Notes under the pieces: model-generated
Seen by the model: only the letters and a program-made list of their open reading frames with translations
The model's database searches: none
What the model was told of the DNA's origin: nothing
Source: FEN-1297 sp964618785
Lineage (GTDB): Bacteria > Bacteroidota > Ignavibacteria > Ignavibacteriales > Ignavibacteriaceae
Assembly (NCBI GenBank): GCA_964618785.1
Contig: CAZUCY010000002.1
Span: 37,627-101,626 of the forward strand
Reading direction: 5' to 3'
DNA: 64,000 nt
Translations under genes and position numbers: made by a program
Part shown: piece after piece, positions 63,440 through 64,000 of the stretch
Layout of the letters: every line of letters begins with the position of its first letter
Position numbering within the stretch: the stretch's first letter is position 1

Positions 63440-63933
63440 AAGATGATTAAATGATGACTCCTTGTTTGCAGGTTACATTCATGAGTTACTTTCGGACACG
63501 AAGAAATAATTGGTTTTATTTATTGGAATTGTTACTTTTATTTATAATTAAAAATATTTTGTATAGTGATATAAAGAATGTCATTTATTTCAAAAGCTAT
63601 TTATCTAATTTGCAGCATTACAAAAATGCAAAACATTTAGAATGTATATATAATTTAGAAGAAAGAACAACCTAAGAAACAATCGTTTTAGAAATAACGT
63701 TTATGAAAAGTAGTCAATAAGAATGGATTGAGATATTTTATTGGTTTTGACCATAACTATATACTGCTGCATATGTTTCATACAAAACTTATTGCCTGTT
63801 GCATTATAGTACATATAACATGTTTTGTCTCTGTTTAGATCACATTTTTTCTTTCTTTGATGTTAATTAACAATTATTTAGTTATTTTCTCCGGCATAAT
63901 TTTTGAAACTCCGATAAAAAATGTGATAACATT
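63440..63933. other. intergenic region with one doubtful short frame
   Basis: A frame from 63451 to 63675 would encode 74 residues, but its composition (Leu, Ile, Lys, Asn, Tyr-rich) and lack of any family likeness suggest that it is not a gene. The remainder is AT-rich and empty. Confidence 0.35.
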
Positions 63934-64000
63934 ATGAAAAAAAAGATACAATTATTAAGGTCTGGTATTACACTTATTGACAATAACTGGGGTGGATTGT
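63934..64000 (+). CDS. start of a probable RecA/KaiC-like ATPase (cut by window edge)
   Basis: From ATG 63934 the frame stays open to the last base and reads MKKKIQLLRSGITLIDNNWG, then GL. The pattern SGI-x-x-ID-x-x-WGGL is the segment that comes just before the Walker A loop in RecA/KaiC-like ATPases of this group. The Walker motif itself lies beyond the window. Only 22 residues are visible, so the assignment is weak. Confidence 0.4.
   Translation, partial: MKKKIQLLRSGITLIDNNWGGL

Noticed and set aside
63451..63675. 74-residue frame after the second GH9 gene
   Set aside because: Composition follows the AT-rich DNA, there is no convincing ribosome site and no recognisable motif.

Overview
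The window looks like a chromosomal segment from a free-living member of the Ignavibacteria / Bacteroidota-Chlorobiota group. Three large secreted proteins (3531-5501, 11709-13685, 32105-35008) end in a type IX secretion (T9SS) sorting domain of the NYPNPFNP / VYDILGREVA / ASGVY kind, which is characteristic of that group. The DNA is AT-rich, ribosome binding sites are of the GGAGG type, and no rRNA, tRNA, CRISPR array, phage gene or transposase was seen. The taxon is an inference from protein style, not a marker-gene result.

Left part (1-21.6 kb): a plant cell wall polysaccharide locus on the plus strand. It holds the end of a GH51 arabinofuranosidase with a PA14 module, a GH28 pectinase, a T9SS-sorted three-module binding protein, a TPR/thioredoxin-like protein, a TonB-dependent receptor without a SusD partner, a second T9SS-sorted protein, a GH9 glycosidase, an exported AGE-type sugar 2-epimerase and a GH105-type unsaturated uronyl hydrolase. 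Together they suggest extracellular attack on pectin and hemicellulose, uptake through the receptor, and periplasmic trimming. A membrane glutaredoxin-like protein and an extended SDR close the block.

Middle (21.9-36 kb): a compact three-gene signalling operon (membrane-anchored solute-binding protein, histidine kinase, sigma-54 activator), then a GNAT, a PAP2 phosphatase, a large hybrid kinase, ornithine aminotransferase, a T9SS-sorted GH13 enzyme and an SDR.

36-57 kb: an envelope-glycan decoration region. A Dlt-like trio (SGNH hydrolase, acyl carrier protein, MBOAT transferase whose C-terminus reads FIYFNF) is followed by UDP-galactopyranose mutase and a double-domain glycosyltransferase on the plus strand. 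On the minus strand lie a tightly packed ACP-SDR-AMP ligase-LuxE-LuxC operon without luciferase genes, two tandem-duplicated GNATs and two stand-alone amino-acid-type adenylation enzymes. A dipeptide epimerase with no visible ATG/GTG/TTG start for its full-length form and an Ntn amide hydrolase follow. The most novel-looking system here is this combination: amino acid and acyl activation, two carrier proteins, reduction by LuxC/LuxE, and an MBOAT/SGNH export-transfer pair, possibly serving one surface polymer.

Right end (57-64 kb): DeoC, GH27 alpha-galactosidase, a fatty acid hydroxylase, a decayed receiver pseudogene, a second GH9 enzyme with intact catalytic motifs, and the start of a probable RecA/KaiC-like ATPase cut by the window edge. 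Intergenic regions are long and hold several palindromic or tandem repeat elements but no recognisable mobile element.
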